This document shows positions 15,367-22,886 of a stretch of DNA of 33,453 nt, piece after piece (the stretch's first letter is position 1; each line of letters opens with the position of its first letter). The notes under the pieces are model-generated. The model had not been told where the DNA came from. It searched no databases and was given only the letters and a program-made list of their open reading frames with translations. The position numbers were made by a program, and so were the translations under genes. Origin of the DNA: Promethearchaeia archaeon. GTDB taxonomy: Archaea > Asgardarchaeota > Lokiarchaeia > Sigyniarchaeales > SOKP01. The DNA lies in NCBI GenBank assembly GCA_029856155.1, contig JAHQWL010000056.1:1-33453 (forward strand). The letters run 5' to 3'.

Positions 15367-16291
15367 ATTTATAATTTATAATAAGAACCGCAATTAAAAC
15401 TATAATTCCCCCTATAATATTCCATAAAACAATTGATTCACTCCTTTGAAGTAAGATTGAAAAAAGTAATGTAAGAAATGGTTCAATATATAAAAATGAA
15501 GCAACTTTTGATGATTTTAAAATTTTTTGAGAATTTTGCCAAATATAATAGCCTAAAACATAACACGCAAGTCCTAAATACAAAGCTGAGAAGAATAAGG
15601 AAACATTTAGAAAATTTTTAAGGAAAATAATAAATTCACCATTTAGTAACACAAAAATAAATAGTTCAAATGTGCCAATATAAGCAATATATTTATTCAT
15701 AATGATGCTTGAACTGGATTTTGAGATTTTTTTTGTTGCCGTAGAATATATTGCCCATAATAAGGGAGTCATTAATGCAAATAAATATCCTAAGAAGTTA
15801 AGAGAAGTAGGGTTAAAAATGTTGATATTCCCTCCAGTCACCAATAAAAAACCTCCAATAGTTGCAATTAAAAATCCTATTATCTTAGAAATATTCAATT
15901 TTTCTTTGAAAAAAATCAAAGCTAATATTGTAATAATTACAGGGGTTATTAAACAAACAAATAAAGCGGGAAGTGAGGGGCCAATACTTTCAATTGCGGA
16001 ATATTGAGCAAGGAAAAATATAGATATTCCCGTAAAACTTGCAAGTATCATTAGCACCCAATCATTCTTTGTAAATTTAGTCTTTTCTATTATTTTTTTA
16101 TTTGAGTTTTTTTCTTTTCTTTTAGTGAATTTAAAATAAAGATCAAGGATTAAAAATGATAATGAAGCAATAACAAATCGATAAAATGCGATAGATAAAG
16201 GTGGAATAAATTCTACAGCAATATCTACAACAACAAAAGAAAAACTCCAAATAATAACCATAAAAATTAGTTCAAGATATAACCCCAACAT
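15365..16291 (-). CDS. EamA/DMT-family transporter
   Basis: A 308-residue protein with ten predicted helices in two EamA repeats, the drug/metabolite transporter superfamily. The first repeat runs from IIWSFSFVVVDIAVEFIPPLSIAFYR (family WxxxxxxxK/V...PxxxxxxR) to GPSLPALFVCLITPVIITILALIFFKEKLN; the second ends with SSKVASFLYIEPFLTLLFSILLQRSE. A cytoplasmic Lys-rich loop lies near 60-75. Such proteins export or import amino acids, metabolites or drugs, and the substrate cannot be predicted. A TTG at 16300 could add three residues; the ATG at 16291 is preferred. It stands alone on the minus strand. Confidence 0.88.
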   Translation of the reverse strand: MLGLYLELIFMVIIWSFSFVVVDIAVEFIPPLSIAFYRFVIASLSFLILDLYFKFTKRKEKNSNKKIIEKTKFTKNDWVLMILASFTGISIFFLAQYSAIESIGPSLPALFVCLITPVIITILALIFFKEKLNISKIIGFLIATIGGFLLVTGGNINIFNPTSLNFLGYLFALMTPLLWAIYSTATKKISKSSSSIIMNKYIAYIGTFELFIFVLLNGEFIIFLKNFLNVSLFFSALYLGLACYVLGYYIWQNSQKILKSSKVASFLYIEPFLTLLFSILLQRSESIVLWNIIGGIIVLIAVLIINYK

Positions 16292-16402
16292 CAAGATCAA
16301 AATACTATTAGATTTTAGTTATCACTTAAACAAAAATATTCTACTAAAATGATTTATTAAATTAAATTAATAATAGAAAATTAAGAACAATAATAATTAT
16401 TT

Positions 16403-17014
16403 TTGGAAAGAGACTTCTTGAAGAAAATTAGCTATAGCTTGCGGATTGGATTCATCGGTAAGAAAGAATTTATTGAGGAGATTTTTATTGAAAGCCTTAA
16501 GAGATCCGCTATAGAATCTAATATTTCTGATGATAAATATGAGTTTTTAATTCTCTTCGACCAAATTCCAATTAAGATGAAGATATTCATAACAAAAACA
16601 CTTGAAAATTTAATATATAACTTTGAAAAAATTCAAAATCTTGATGTGATTATTTTCCCACTAAATTTATATGAGCCAACCTCACTTAATACTATTACTA
16701 AAGGTTTATTGGAAGAATTTAATGAAACATTTTCATTTCAAGGATTATCTATCTTAGTTGGAATGGATATTGGAAATTTATTTAACGGATCTGCTTCCAA
16801 AAATTTTAAAATTAGTAGATATCAATTAGAAAAAATTACAAAAGACTTGAAATTAATCTATTGTTTTGAATTAACCAACAAAAATAGTGATATAAATGAG
16901 ATTTACAATACTATTTTTAATGAATTTAAGATAAGGTTTCAATATTCAAGTCCAGAATTATTCGAAGCCGCGAAAGAATATGGAAATTATTTAATTAAAT
17001 TAAAATTCATATAA
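16403..17014 (+). CDS. Degenerate Ras-like small GTPase fold protein
   Basis: A protein of about 200 residues with the strand/helix order of a Ras/Arf-like GTPase but without its motifs. The P-loop site reads RIGFIGKKEFIEEIF (no GxxxxGK[ST]). LDVIIFPLNLYEPTSL resembles the strand 4 region (DVIIFVxDxxxPxSF). LSILVGMDIGNLF takes the place of the NKxD strand. ELTNKNSDINEIYNTIFNEF corresponds to the SA-motif and the last helix. GTP binding is therefore doubtful; a pseudo-GTPase acting as a protein partner is a reasonable inference, given the large GTPase families of Asgard archaea. The start is a TTG at 16403 or, equally possible, a TTG at 16415 (MKKISYS). The alternative is an unrelated alpha/beta fold. 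Confidence 0.6.
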   Translation: MERDFLKKISYSLRIGFIGKKEFIEEIFIESLKRSAIESNISDDKYEFLILFDQIPIKMKIFITKTLENLIYNFEKIQNLDVIIFPLNLYEPTSLNTITKGLLEEFNETFSFQGLSILVGMDIGNLFNGSASKNFKISRYQLEKITKDLKLIYCFELTNKNSDINEIYNTIFNEFKIRFQYSSPELFEAAKEYGNYLIKLKFI

Positions 17015-17127
17015 AATTACTATAAAAAAGATAGAAAATCGAAAAGTTATAAAAACAATAAGATACAAATTTAAATATAATTATTAAAAATGCCATTAGA
17101 TTAAAATAATAAGGATGGAGTTGAATA

Positions 17128-17325
17128 ATGGGAGAAGAATCAAATGGATTATTAACAATTGAAAGGGATGAAGGGACACGTAGAAAATGCCCAAGTTGTG
17201 GGGAAGAAAACAAAAATATGATTCATGAATCAACCGACAAGACGAATATTATAAATGACTATCCCAGAGTATTCGGGAAGAAGTACCGTTGCGGACGCTG
17301 TGGGCAGGAGTGGCGTGAAAAATAG
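17128..17325 (+). CDS. Small TFIIS-like zinc-ribbon protein
   Basis: A 65-residue protein with one zinc ribbon: Cys21/Cys24 (KCPSCGEEN) and Cys55/Cys58 (YRCGRCGQEWREK). The closing YRCxxCGxEWRE is very like the end of the TFIIS/TFS and RPB9 C-terminal ribbons of archaea. However, the acidic hairpin used by TFS for RNA cleavage (around DE between the knuckles) is not present; the loop reads HESTDKTNIINDYPRVFGKK. It may bind RNA polymerase or nucleic acid without cleavage activity. GGATGGAG precedes the ATG as a likely ribosome binding site. It stops with TAG. It follows the pseudo-GTPase by 113 bases. Confidence 0.8.
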   Translation: MGEESNGLLTIERDEGTRRKCPSCGEENKNMIHESTDKTNIINDYPRVFGKKYRCGRCGQEWREK

Positions 17326-17466
17326 AATATAGATAGGACTAAAAAAGTTACATTTTTTGCTTTATCTATTTAAATTTGAGATAAAATATTAATTCCATAA
17401 ATTTTAAAATTATCATAAGGTAAAATTAATTATTTTACTTTAAATAAAGTTAGGGGATATTGAGTA

Positions 17467-18159
17467 ATGGATTTCGCTAGATTCATTCAAATTTATGTAG
17501 TACAAGGACTATTTGCTTTGTTTTTTCTTTATATGGCATATTTAGTACTAAAAAGAGGTAAAAAAGCGATTAATCTTTACTTAAGTAGTTTTTACCTTTC
17601 TGTCACGATTGGTGGAGTGTTAAATATGATCTATGCGAATATATTTGATCCAACAATCGTTTTTATTATGCATTTCATGACTTATTATCTCTTTTGTTTT
17701 TCAATGGTTTTTATTCTGATTTTTGTCCTAATCCTCATAAAACCAGCTAATCAGATTAATTTTAGATTGCAGCTTTTAATACTTATAATTTTTGGTTTAT
17801 TAATCTTAGGTCTTTTATTTATTCCTAATGGAATTATAATAAATGCAACTACAAATTGGAAACCAAATTGGAGCTGGGTTTTTTTTCTTTACTCTTTTAT
17901 AATTTGTACTATAATTATAATTTTTCCGACTATTTATTATTCAATTAAGATTTATATCAAGTTTGAAAGTGCGTATTTAAAGAAAAAATGGAAATATTTC
18001 TTAATTGGTATATTTGCTTATTTTTTTCTCTATTATGGAACGTCTCTTTCAAACACATTGAATCACGATACATTTAGGGTTATTTGGTCATTGATTTCAT
18101 TACCTACTCTTATTGCATTATATTTGATATATTATGGTGTAGGACGCCAACTTGAGTGA
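17467..18159 (+). CDS. 7TM membrane protein, first of a tandem pair
   Basis: A 230-residue integral membrane protein with about seven helices. It shares clear landmarks with the next gene: an N-terminal VVQGLFALFFLYMAYLVLKRGKK, a central NATTNWKPNW, a late YLKKKWKYFLIGI, and the ending YYGVGRQLE. The topology resembles sensory 7TM modules, without an attached signalling domain. A Shine-Dalgarno-like GGGGAT lies before the ATG. It is one of the few genes here that stop with TGA. Tandem duplication is the likely origin. The function is unknown; membrane sensing or partnering with a separate cytoplasmic protein is inference. Confidence 0.75.
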   Translation: MDFARFIQIYVVQGLFALFFLYMAYLVLKRGKKAINLYLSSFYLSVTIGGVLNMIYANIFDPTIVFIMHFMTYYLFCFSMVFILIFVLILIKPANQINFRLQLLILIIFGLLILGLLFIPNGIIINATTNWKPNWSWVFFLYSFIICTIIIIFPTIYYSIKIYIKFESAYLKKKWKYFLIGIFAYFFLYYGTSLSNTLNHDTFRVIWSLISLPTLIALYLIYYGVGRQLE

Positions 18160-18311
18160 ATTTTGCATAATCTAGGCTTAATCCTAATAGAAGTAATGAC
18201 TAGGAATTTTTTTAAAGAAGAAAAAAGCAACAATAATAAATATAAAATAATAAATAAATACTATAACAAATATAATAACAAAACAACACAACTACGTTAA
18301 AGTGAGTTTAT

Positions 18312-19043
18312 ATGGTATTGTATCAACTAGAAAGTCCAATGCGAATAATTACAATTTATGGTGCACAAGGACTCGTTTTTGCTTGGTTTGCTTATTTAGC
18401 ATACCGAATCCTTAAACGAGATAGAAAAAGATTGAATTTAATTTTCGCCGGATTTTATTTATCTGTAGTAGTAGGAACAATTTTTAACTTTATCTATGGA
18501 CCAATTGCGAATGAACAAGTTGTAGTTATTTTAAATTATTTTACAAACTTTGGCGCTTTTTATGCTCCAATATTTTTCGTCGTCTTTAACCTAATTTTGC
18601 TGAAATCAGAAAAAGTAATCACTCCAACAAAACAGCTTATCATATTTATTGGATATGGAATTTATATGTTTTGTATGATCTTTTTCGTGTTAGCTGGCCC
18701 AGGATGGGGGGTTGAACTTAATGCTACTACAAATTGGTCACCCGTATGGCATCTACCTTTCTTTCTATATGTATTCTTAGGTGTAACATTATTTTCAATT
18801 ATTCCTTTGTTGTATTTATCCTTTCAAGTTTATAAGAAATTTGAAGATGAACAATTAAAAAAGAAATGGAAATTTTTTATACTCGGTGTTATAGCGTTAA
18901 CTATCTTTATGTATACAATATTCTTTGCAAATTTCCTAAACATCCCAACATTAAGGACTATAATCGGACTAATCGGTATAATCTTAGCACTCATCGGCGG
19001 GTACTTAATGTATATTGGTGTGGGAAGACAACTAGAAAAATAA
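18312..19043 (+). CDS. 7TM membrane protein, second of a tandem pair
   Basis: A 243-residue paralogue of the preceding gene, with seven predicted helices. Matching blocks: GAQGLVFAWFAYLAYRILKR near 18-37, NATTNWSPVW near 140-150, QLKKKWKFFILGV near 186-198, and YIGVGRQLEK at the end. The NATTNW stretch lies in a loop where two Asn-X-Thr/Ser-like sites could be glycosylated if it faces outward. The ATG at 18312 is preceded by AAGTGAG. The gap of 152 bases to its neighbour is AT-rich and contains its own TATA-like sequence, so it may be transcribed separately. The function is unknown. Confidence 0.75.
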   Translation: MVLYQLESPMRIITIYGAQGLVFAWFAYLAYRILKRDRKRLNLIFAGFYLSVVVGTIFNFIYGPIANEQVVVILNYFTNFGAFYAPIFFVVFNLILLKSEKVITPTKQLIIFIGYGIYMFCMIFFVLAGPGWGVELNATTNWSPVWHLPFFLYVFLGVTLFSIIPLLYLSFQVYKKFEDEQLKKKWKFFILGVIALTIFMYTIFFANFLNIPTLRTIIGLIGIILALIGGYLMYIGVGRQLEK

Positions 19044-19055
19044 TATCTCATTTTA

Positions 19056-19063
19056 TTTTTTTT
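19056..19063 (+). terminator. T-run after the 7TM pair
   Basis: Eight consecutive T a dozen bases after the stop codon of the second 7TM gene; a likely U-tract terminator. Confidence 0.4.
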
Positions 19064-19217
19064 AATTTACTTATATTTTTATTTTAGTTTTTTCAACTCA
19101 AATTTTATTTTGACTAATTACCATTAATATATATAATTAGATTCAAAAATAGCTTTAAAATTATAATCTTCTCAAATAAGAGTTTTTTTTCTTAAATCTT
19201 TAAATTGTGCTTCGTTT

Positions 19218-19565
19218 ATGATTGAAGAATTAATTAGAGTAAGAGGAATAGGTCCCACAGCTGCAGAGAGACTAATGAATGCAGGAGTTAAAAGCATTGA
19301 GGAAATTGCGCAGTCTAAAGCTGAGGAATTAGCTTGGATTAAAGGTATTGGTATGGTCTCTGCGAAGAATATAATTCAAAATGCTAAAGAATTACTTAAT
19401 TTAGAAAAAGGAATACAAAAAGTTTTAAATTCAATAAAGGAAAATTTTTCGAAAAGTTGTCCTAAATGCGGAGGGGACATGAACGAAAGATTAATAATTC
19501 TTGGCCCTGAGAGGAGATTAAGAGCAAATCAATGTGTATTATGTAAATTTTATTTACCAAAATAA
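19218..19565 (+). CDS. Helix-hairpin-helix plus zinc-ribbon protein
   Basis: A 115-residue protein. Two helix-hairpin-helix motifs form an HhH2-type unit: VRGIGPTAAERLMNAGV (8-24) and IKGIGMVSAKNIIQNA (41-56). Their GIG hairpins usually hold the DNA backbone. After a helical linker comes a zinc ribbon with Cys81/Cys84 (SCPKCGGDM) and Cys106/Cys109 (NQCVLCKFY). The same combination suggests a nucleic-acid-binding protein, possibly in repair, recombination or transcription, but no catalytic domain is present and the exact role is unknown. The ATG is preceded by an AT-rich leader without a good Shine-Dalgarno. Confidence 0.85.
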   Translation: MIEELIRVRGIGPTAAERLMNAGVKSIEEIAQSKAEELAWIKGIGMVSAKNIIQNAKELLNLEKGIQKVLNSIKENFSKSCPKCGGDMNERLIILGPERRLRANQCVLCKFYLPK

Positions 19566-19662
19566 TTATTAGTATTTATTAAACCACAAAAATTATTAGT
19601 ATAGAAAAAAAAAAAAATTTTGAAAATTATTTACCTTAATGAATAAATAAAATCGATCTATT

Positions 19663-20643
19663 TTGTTAAAAAAAGACGAGATTTATAAAGAGGATATAAA
19701 AGGAATAGAATTAATTTGTCCTGTATGTCATACGAAAAAACTAGTGAAAGTACCCAAAAAAGTGGTGGAAAATTCTAAAACTCTTTTAACTATTTCGGTC
19801 CCTTCAAATTATATATGTCAACATGGCTTTCAAGCGTATGTAGATAGATGGTTCTGTGTCAGAGGTTATCAAAATGCTGACCTTGAACTAGAAAATCTAG
19901 AAATTTATGAAACAGGTAGTAAAATTATTGAGGATATTGTCACTTATGCTGTTTCTTTAGTCATTAAAAAAATTATTAATAATTTAAAGAAGCATGAGGA
20001 AGATGGAGTAATTCTGGGGGGTACGTTATTTAATCAAAAAGGAAACGTCTTATATTTTTCTTTACCTGATGAAATATTTCTTAATATGATAGAACAGTTT
20101 GAACTTCAAAAAGTAAATCGTGAATTCAAACTAAAAAAAATGATTATTGAATTGGAAAATAATCAGAAAATAATATCCGAATTTCTAAAAGTGGAAAATT
20201 CCACTCTAACTCTTGTTATTCTTTTTCCTTCTGTTGTTAGTATCACTGATGCAGAATCCTATCTGAATGTTTTTAAAAAATTTGTTATGGAGTATGAGGA
20301 TCCTATAGAAGTAAAAAAGAAAGAGCAATTAAGAATGAAAAAAATAGAGGACGCTCAAAAACGGAAAGCTAAAGGGAAAGTACCAACAAATTTTTGGGTT
20401 TATTCAAAAATAACCAGTGAAGTGCCTTTGGAAGAATTAACGAGTATTTATATTGATACATTAGGGATCGAAATTGATAAAAAGAATATCTTAAATATAG
20501 AAGAAATTATAGAGATTAGTAAAAGTAAAATATTTGAAGGTAAAATTTATTTGTCTAACAAATTTGTAAATTTAATGGAGGGTTTAGCATTAACCATGAA
20601 AGATGCATCAATATTGTTAAGTAAATTAAATAAAAAACCATAA
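19663..20643 (+). CDS. Zinc-ribbon and roadblock/longin-like protein (Asgard type)
   Basis: A 326-residue soluble protein. The N-terminal module holds Cys19, Cys22, Cys52 and His54 (LICPVCHTKK, YICQHGFQAYVDRWFCVRGYQ), a metal-binding unit I associate with Lokiarchaeal proteins. Residues about 110-215 fit a roadblock/LC7- or longin-like fold: VILGGTLFNQKGNVLYFSLPDE has the strand-turn-strand of roadblock domains, and STLTLVILFPSVVSITDAESYLNVF the later strand and helix. Residues 220-250 are a Lys-rich helix; the rest is helical. Roadblock proteins bind small GTPases in Asgard archaea and eukaryotes, so such a role is plausible. The start is a TTG at 19663, the first start codon before the ribbon. 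It converges with the exchanger gene. Confidence 0.65.
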   Translation: MLKKDEIYKEDIKGIELICPVCHTKKLVKVPKKVVENSKTLLTISVPSNYICQHGFQAYVDRWFCVRGYQNADLELENLEIYETGSKIIEDIVTYAVSLVIKKIINNLKKHEEDGVILGGTLFNQKGNVLYFSLPDEIFLNMIEQFELQKVNREFKLKKMIIELENNQKIISEFLKVENSTLTLVILFPSVVSITDAESYLNVFKKFVMEYEDPIEVKKKEQLRMKKIEDAQKRKAKGKVPTNFWVYSKITSEVPLEELTSIYIDTLGIEIDKKNILNIEEIIEISKSKIFEGKIYLSNKFVNLMEGLALTMKDASILLSKLNKKP

Positions 20644-20674
20644 GAAACATTATTTCTGTATATCTAATTTAAAT

Positions 20675-21643
20675 TCATATCCAAAATGTAAACAGAAATA
20701 TATAAGATGTAAAGTAAAGCGATATAAATAGAATTCCTGCTTTTTTATCTATTTTCCTTCTTATAGCAATTGTTATAAAGACGATGAAACTTGCCATTAA
20801 AGTATACAAGACTGTAGGAACAGCAAGTGCTGCGGTTATATAATTAGGATTTTGATTAAATACAACGTGTCCTATGCCAATAGAAAGCGTAGAATCTACT
20901 ATGCAAGAGCCCACTATATCACCCATAGCGATTTGATGATGTCCCAATCTTAAAGCATTGATATCAACAGCCAATTCTGGAAGCGAGGTGCCTATCGCAA
21001 CTATAAAGAAACTTAAGATGTATTCATGAATGTTTAGATAACTTGAAATAAATAAAACTGATTCTACAATCATAAAAGACGCTATAGTTACACCAACAAA
21101 TCCTATTGCTGCTATTAAGAGGTGTAACTTTTTACTTTTGGGTGTTTCTATTTTCTCAATCATTTCTACTCTTTGTAGAATACTTTCCTTATTAGCATTG
21201 TAAATTAACCAAATATAAATTCCTAAACATCCAACCATCAAAATGGCGTTTAATCTGGTAATATAACCTTTCTCAACAATTGTAAAGATTAATATTAAGG
21301 ATAAAATTTCACATGCTCCCAAAATAATTATATCCTTTCTATGAATATAGAACATCCCAGAAACTAATGGTAAAATTCCAAAAATTAAAGTAAGTTGTGT
21401 CAAATCTGAACCTACAGAATCACCAACATCAATATCTCCATGCCCTAATGAGACAGATATAAGTGAATTAAAGATTTCTGAAATATCCGTTCCTATAGAA
21501 ACTAGGGATACTCCAATTATTAAAGGTGAGACCCCTAATGCAGCAGCAAGAATAGCAGAATGTTTTACAGCCTTCATACTAGAGTAAATAATAAGAGCGA
21601 TTCCACCAATAAGAACCAAAAAGGCTAAAATTATTTGAAACAT
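20675..21643 (-). CDS. Na+/Ca2+-exchanger (CaCA) family antiporter
   Basis: A 322-residue membrane protein with about ten helices in two inverted halves. Both alpha repeats are well kept: GVSLVSIGTDISEIFNSLIS...GDIDVGDSVGSDLTQL (about 44-84) and AIGTSLPELAVDINAL...MGDIVGSCIVDSTL in the second half. The acidic residues in these repeats (Glu56, the Glu of LPEL, and the Asp of VGD/GD) form the cation site. It should exchange Ca2+ or another cation for Na+ or H+ across the cell membrane. A polar loop (about 150-170) separates the halves. It is a paralogue of the more degenerate protein at 11022-11993, though the two are far apart. It lies alone, with an AT-rich upstream region. Confidence 0.88.
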   Translation of the reverse strand: MFQIILAFLVLIGGIALIIYSSMKAVKHSAILAAALGVSPLIIGVSLVSIGTDISEIFNSLISVSLGHGDIDVGDSVGSDLTQLTLIFGILPLVSGMFYIHRKDIIILGACEILSLILIFTIVEKGYITRLNAILMVGCLGIYIWLIYNANKESILQRVEMIEKIETPKSKKLHLLIAAIGFVGVTIASFMIVESVLFISSYLNIHEYILSFFIVAIGTSLPELAVDINALRLGHHQIAMGDIVGSCIVDSTLSIGIGHVVFNQNPNYITAALAVPTVLYTLMASFIVFITIAIRRKIDKKAGILFISLYFTSYIFLFTFWI

Positions 21644-21723
21644 AATCCACTTTTTTAATCTTTTGAATTTTTTTTTCCATCCCTATAAATTATAGAGTAG
21701 CTGAATAATTGAAGCCCTCAGTG

Positions 21724-21747
21724 TTTCAAATGTACAAAATTGTGAAA
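21724..21747. promoter_or_regulatory. Inverted repeat sharing the AATGTACAAAA core
   Basis: TTTCA and TGAAA flank a centre containing AATGTACAAAA, the same core and nearly the same layout as the element at 12593-12617. It lies between the exchanger gene and the small RHH-like gene, whose protein could itself be a DNA-binding regulator. A binding role is only inferred. Confidence 0.3.
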
Positions 21748-21904
21748 GAGATATTTTGTATTCAAAGAACTTCTAAGTTATAATCGTCCAGATGTTATAA
21801 AGGTAAAGTTATATATATAATTATCCAATTTTTATCCAAAAAGATCCATAGAAAATCCAAAAAAATAGTAAACTTATTATATAAAACTGTTCAAAAAATA
21901 ACTA

Positions 21905-22060
21905 ATGGAAAACGAAAAACATGAATTCCATATTGCTCTTGAAAAAGAATTATTTGAAAAATTAGAAAATATCAAAGATTATCATGGAATTAAAAATATA
22001 ACTGAAATTATTAGATTTTTGATTACTAAAGAATATAGAGAAATAAAAAAGTCTGAATGA
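21905..22060 (+). CDS. Very small ribbon-helix-helix-like protein
   Basis: A 51-residue frame, ATG to TGA: an acidic start (MENEKHE), one strand-like segment FHIALEKELFEKLENI, then HGIKNITEIIRFLITKEYREI. The pattern strand, amphipathic helix, loop, second helix (NITEIIRFLI) is that of ribbon-helix-helix (CopG/MetJ-like) DNA-binding proteins, which act as dimers. It is preceded by an AT-rich leader and by TATA-like ATATATATAA about 90 bases upstream. It is transcribed toward, and ends 34 bases from, the convergent sirtuin gene. No toxin partner is adjacent. It is likely real but small. Confidence 0.6.
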   Translation: MENEKHEFHIALEKELFEKLENIKDYHGIKNITEIIRFLITKEYREIKKSE

Positions 22061-22094
22061 ATTCAAAAATTTCTTTTAAATCCTAAATTTTATT

Positions 22095-22850
22095 TCAAGA
22101 ATTTATTATTTTAAGCAATTCAGTAAAAATTTCACCAGCACTACCTTTTAGAAATACATCTGCAAGATCATCCATAATTGTATTTTCTCGATTAATAAAA
22201 ATCAGCTGAGCACCATATTGCTTGGCAATTGATGGCATAAAATTAGCTGGTGAAACTAATAGTGAACTTCCTACCACGATTAGACAATCTGCATTAGAAC
22301 ATTCATTCATTGCACCTTCTAAAACACCATGAGGGAGTGATTCACCAAACAATACAACTTTCGGTTTAATATAGCCAGAGCACTCGCATACAGGATAATT
22401 CACGTCTTTAGTATTGATTTCATCAAAACTAAATTCTTTATTACATTTTACACAATGAAGTTTTCCATACTCTCCATGTAATTGATAAATATTTGCTCCA
22501 TATTTTCCACTTCCTGCTTTTTGATGCAACATATCGATATTTTGAGTAATAACTGCTTTTACTTTTCCCATTTTTTCTAATTCAGCAATAGCTATATGCG
22601 CTTGATTAGGATCTGCTGTACCAACTAAATCTTCAACTTCCTTATGCATTTTCCAGAATAAAGAAGGATCTTCTAAAAAATATTGATAACTCGCATATAT
22701 ACTAGGTTCATATCTTTCCCATAAACCTCCTGGGCTACGAAAGTCATCAATTCCGGATTCTGTAGAAATACCTGCTCCAGAAAATACTACAATATAATTG
22801 GAATTTTTGATGATGAGTGCTGCATCAAACAATTGTTCTTGATCAATCAT
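22095..22850 (-). CDS. Sirtuin NAD+-dependent protein deacylase
   Basis: A 251-residue protein that is a complete Sir2-family enzyme, removing acyl groups from lysine with NAD+ as co-substrate. Visible: GAGIST (25-30), GIDDFRSPGGLW (33-44; the family usually has GIPDFR), TQNIDMLH (102-109), the catalytic His125 in QLHGEYG, and a zinc site of Cys133, Cys136, Cys155 and Cys157 (CVKC, CECS). The NAD-ribose segment VGSSLLVSPANFMP and FINRE follow. It is the second gene of a two-gene operon with the PIG-L deacetylase (36-base gap). In archaea sirtuins act on chromatin protein Alba or on metabolic enzymes. It ends with TGA and faces the small RHH-like gene. Confidence 0.95.
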   Translation of the reverse strand: MIDQEQLFDAALIIKNSNYIVVFSGAGISTESGIDDFRSPGGLWERYEPSIYASYQYFLEDPSLFWKMHKEVEDLVGTADPNQAHIAIAELEKMGKVKAVITQNIDMLHQKAGSGKYGANIYQLHGEYGKLHCVKCNKEFSFDEINTKDVNYPVCECSGYIKPKVVLFGESLPHGVLEGAMNECSNADCLIVVGSSLLVSPANFMPSIAKQYGAQLIFINRENTIMDDLADVFLKGSAGEIFTELLKIINS

Positions 22851-22886
22851 ATTAATAAAACTGAATCATTAAAGCAATTAATTATA

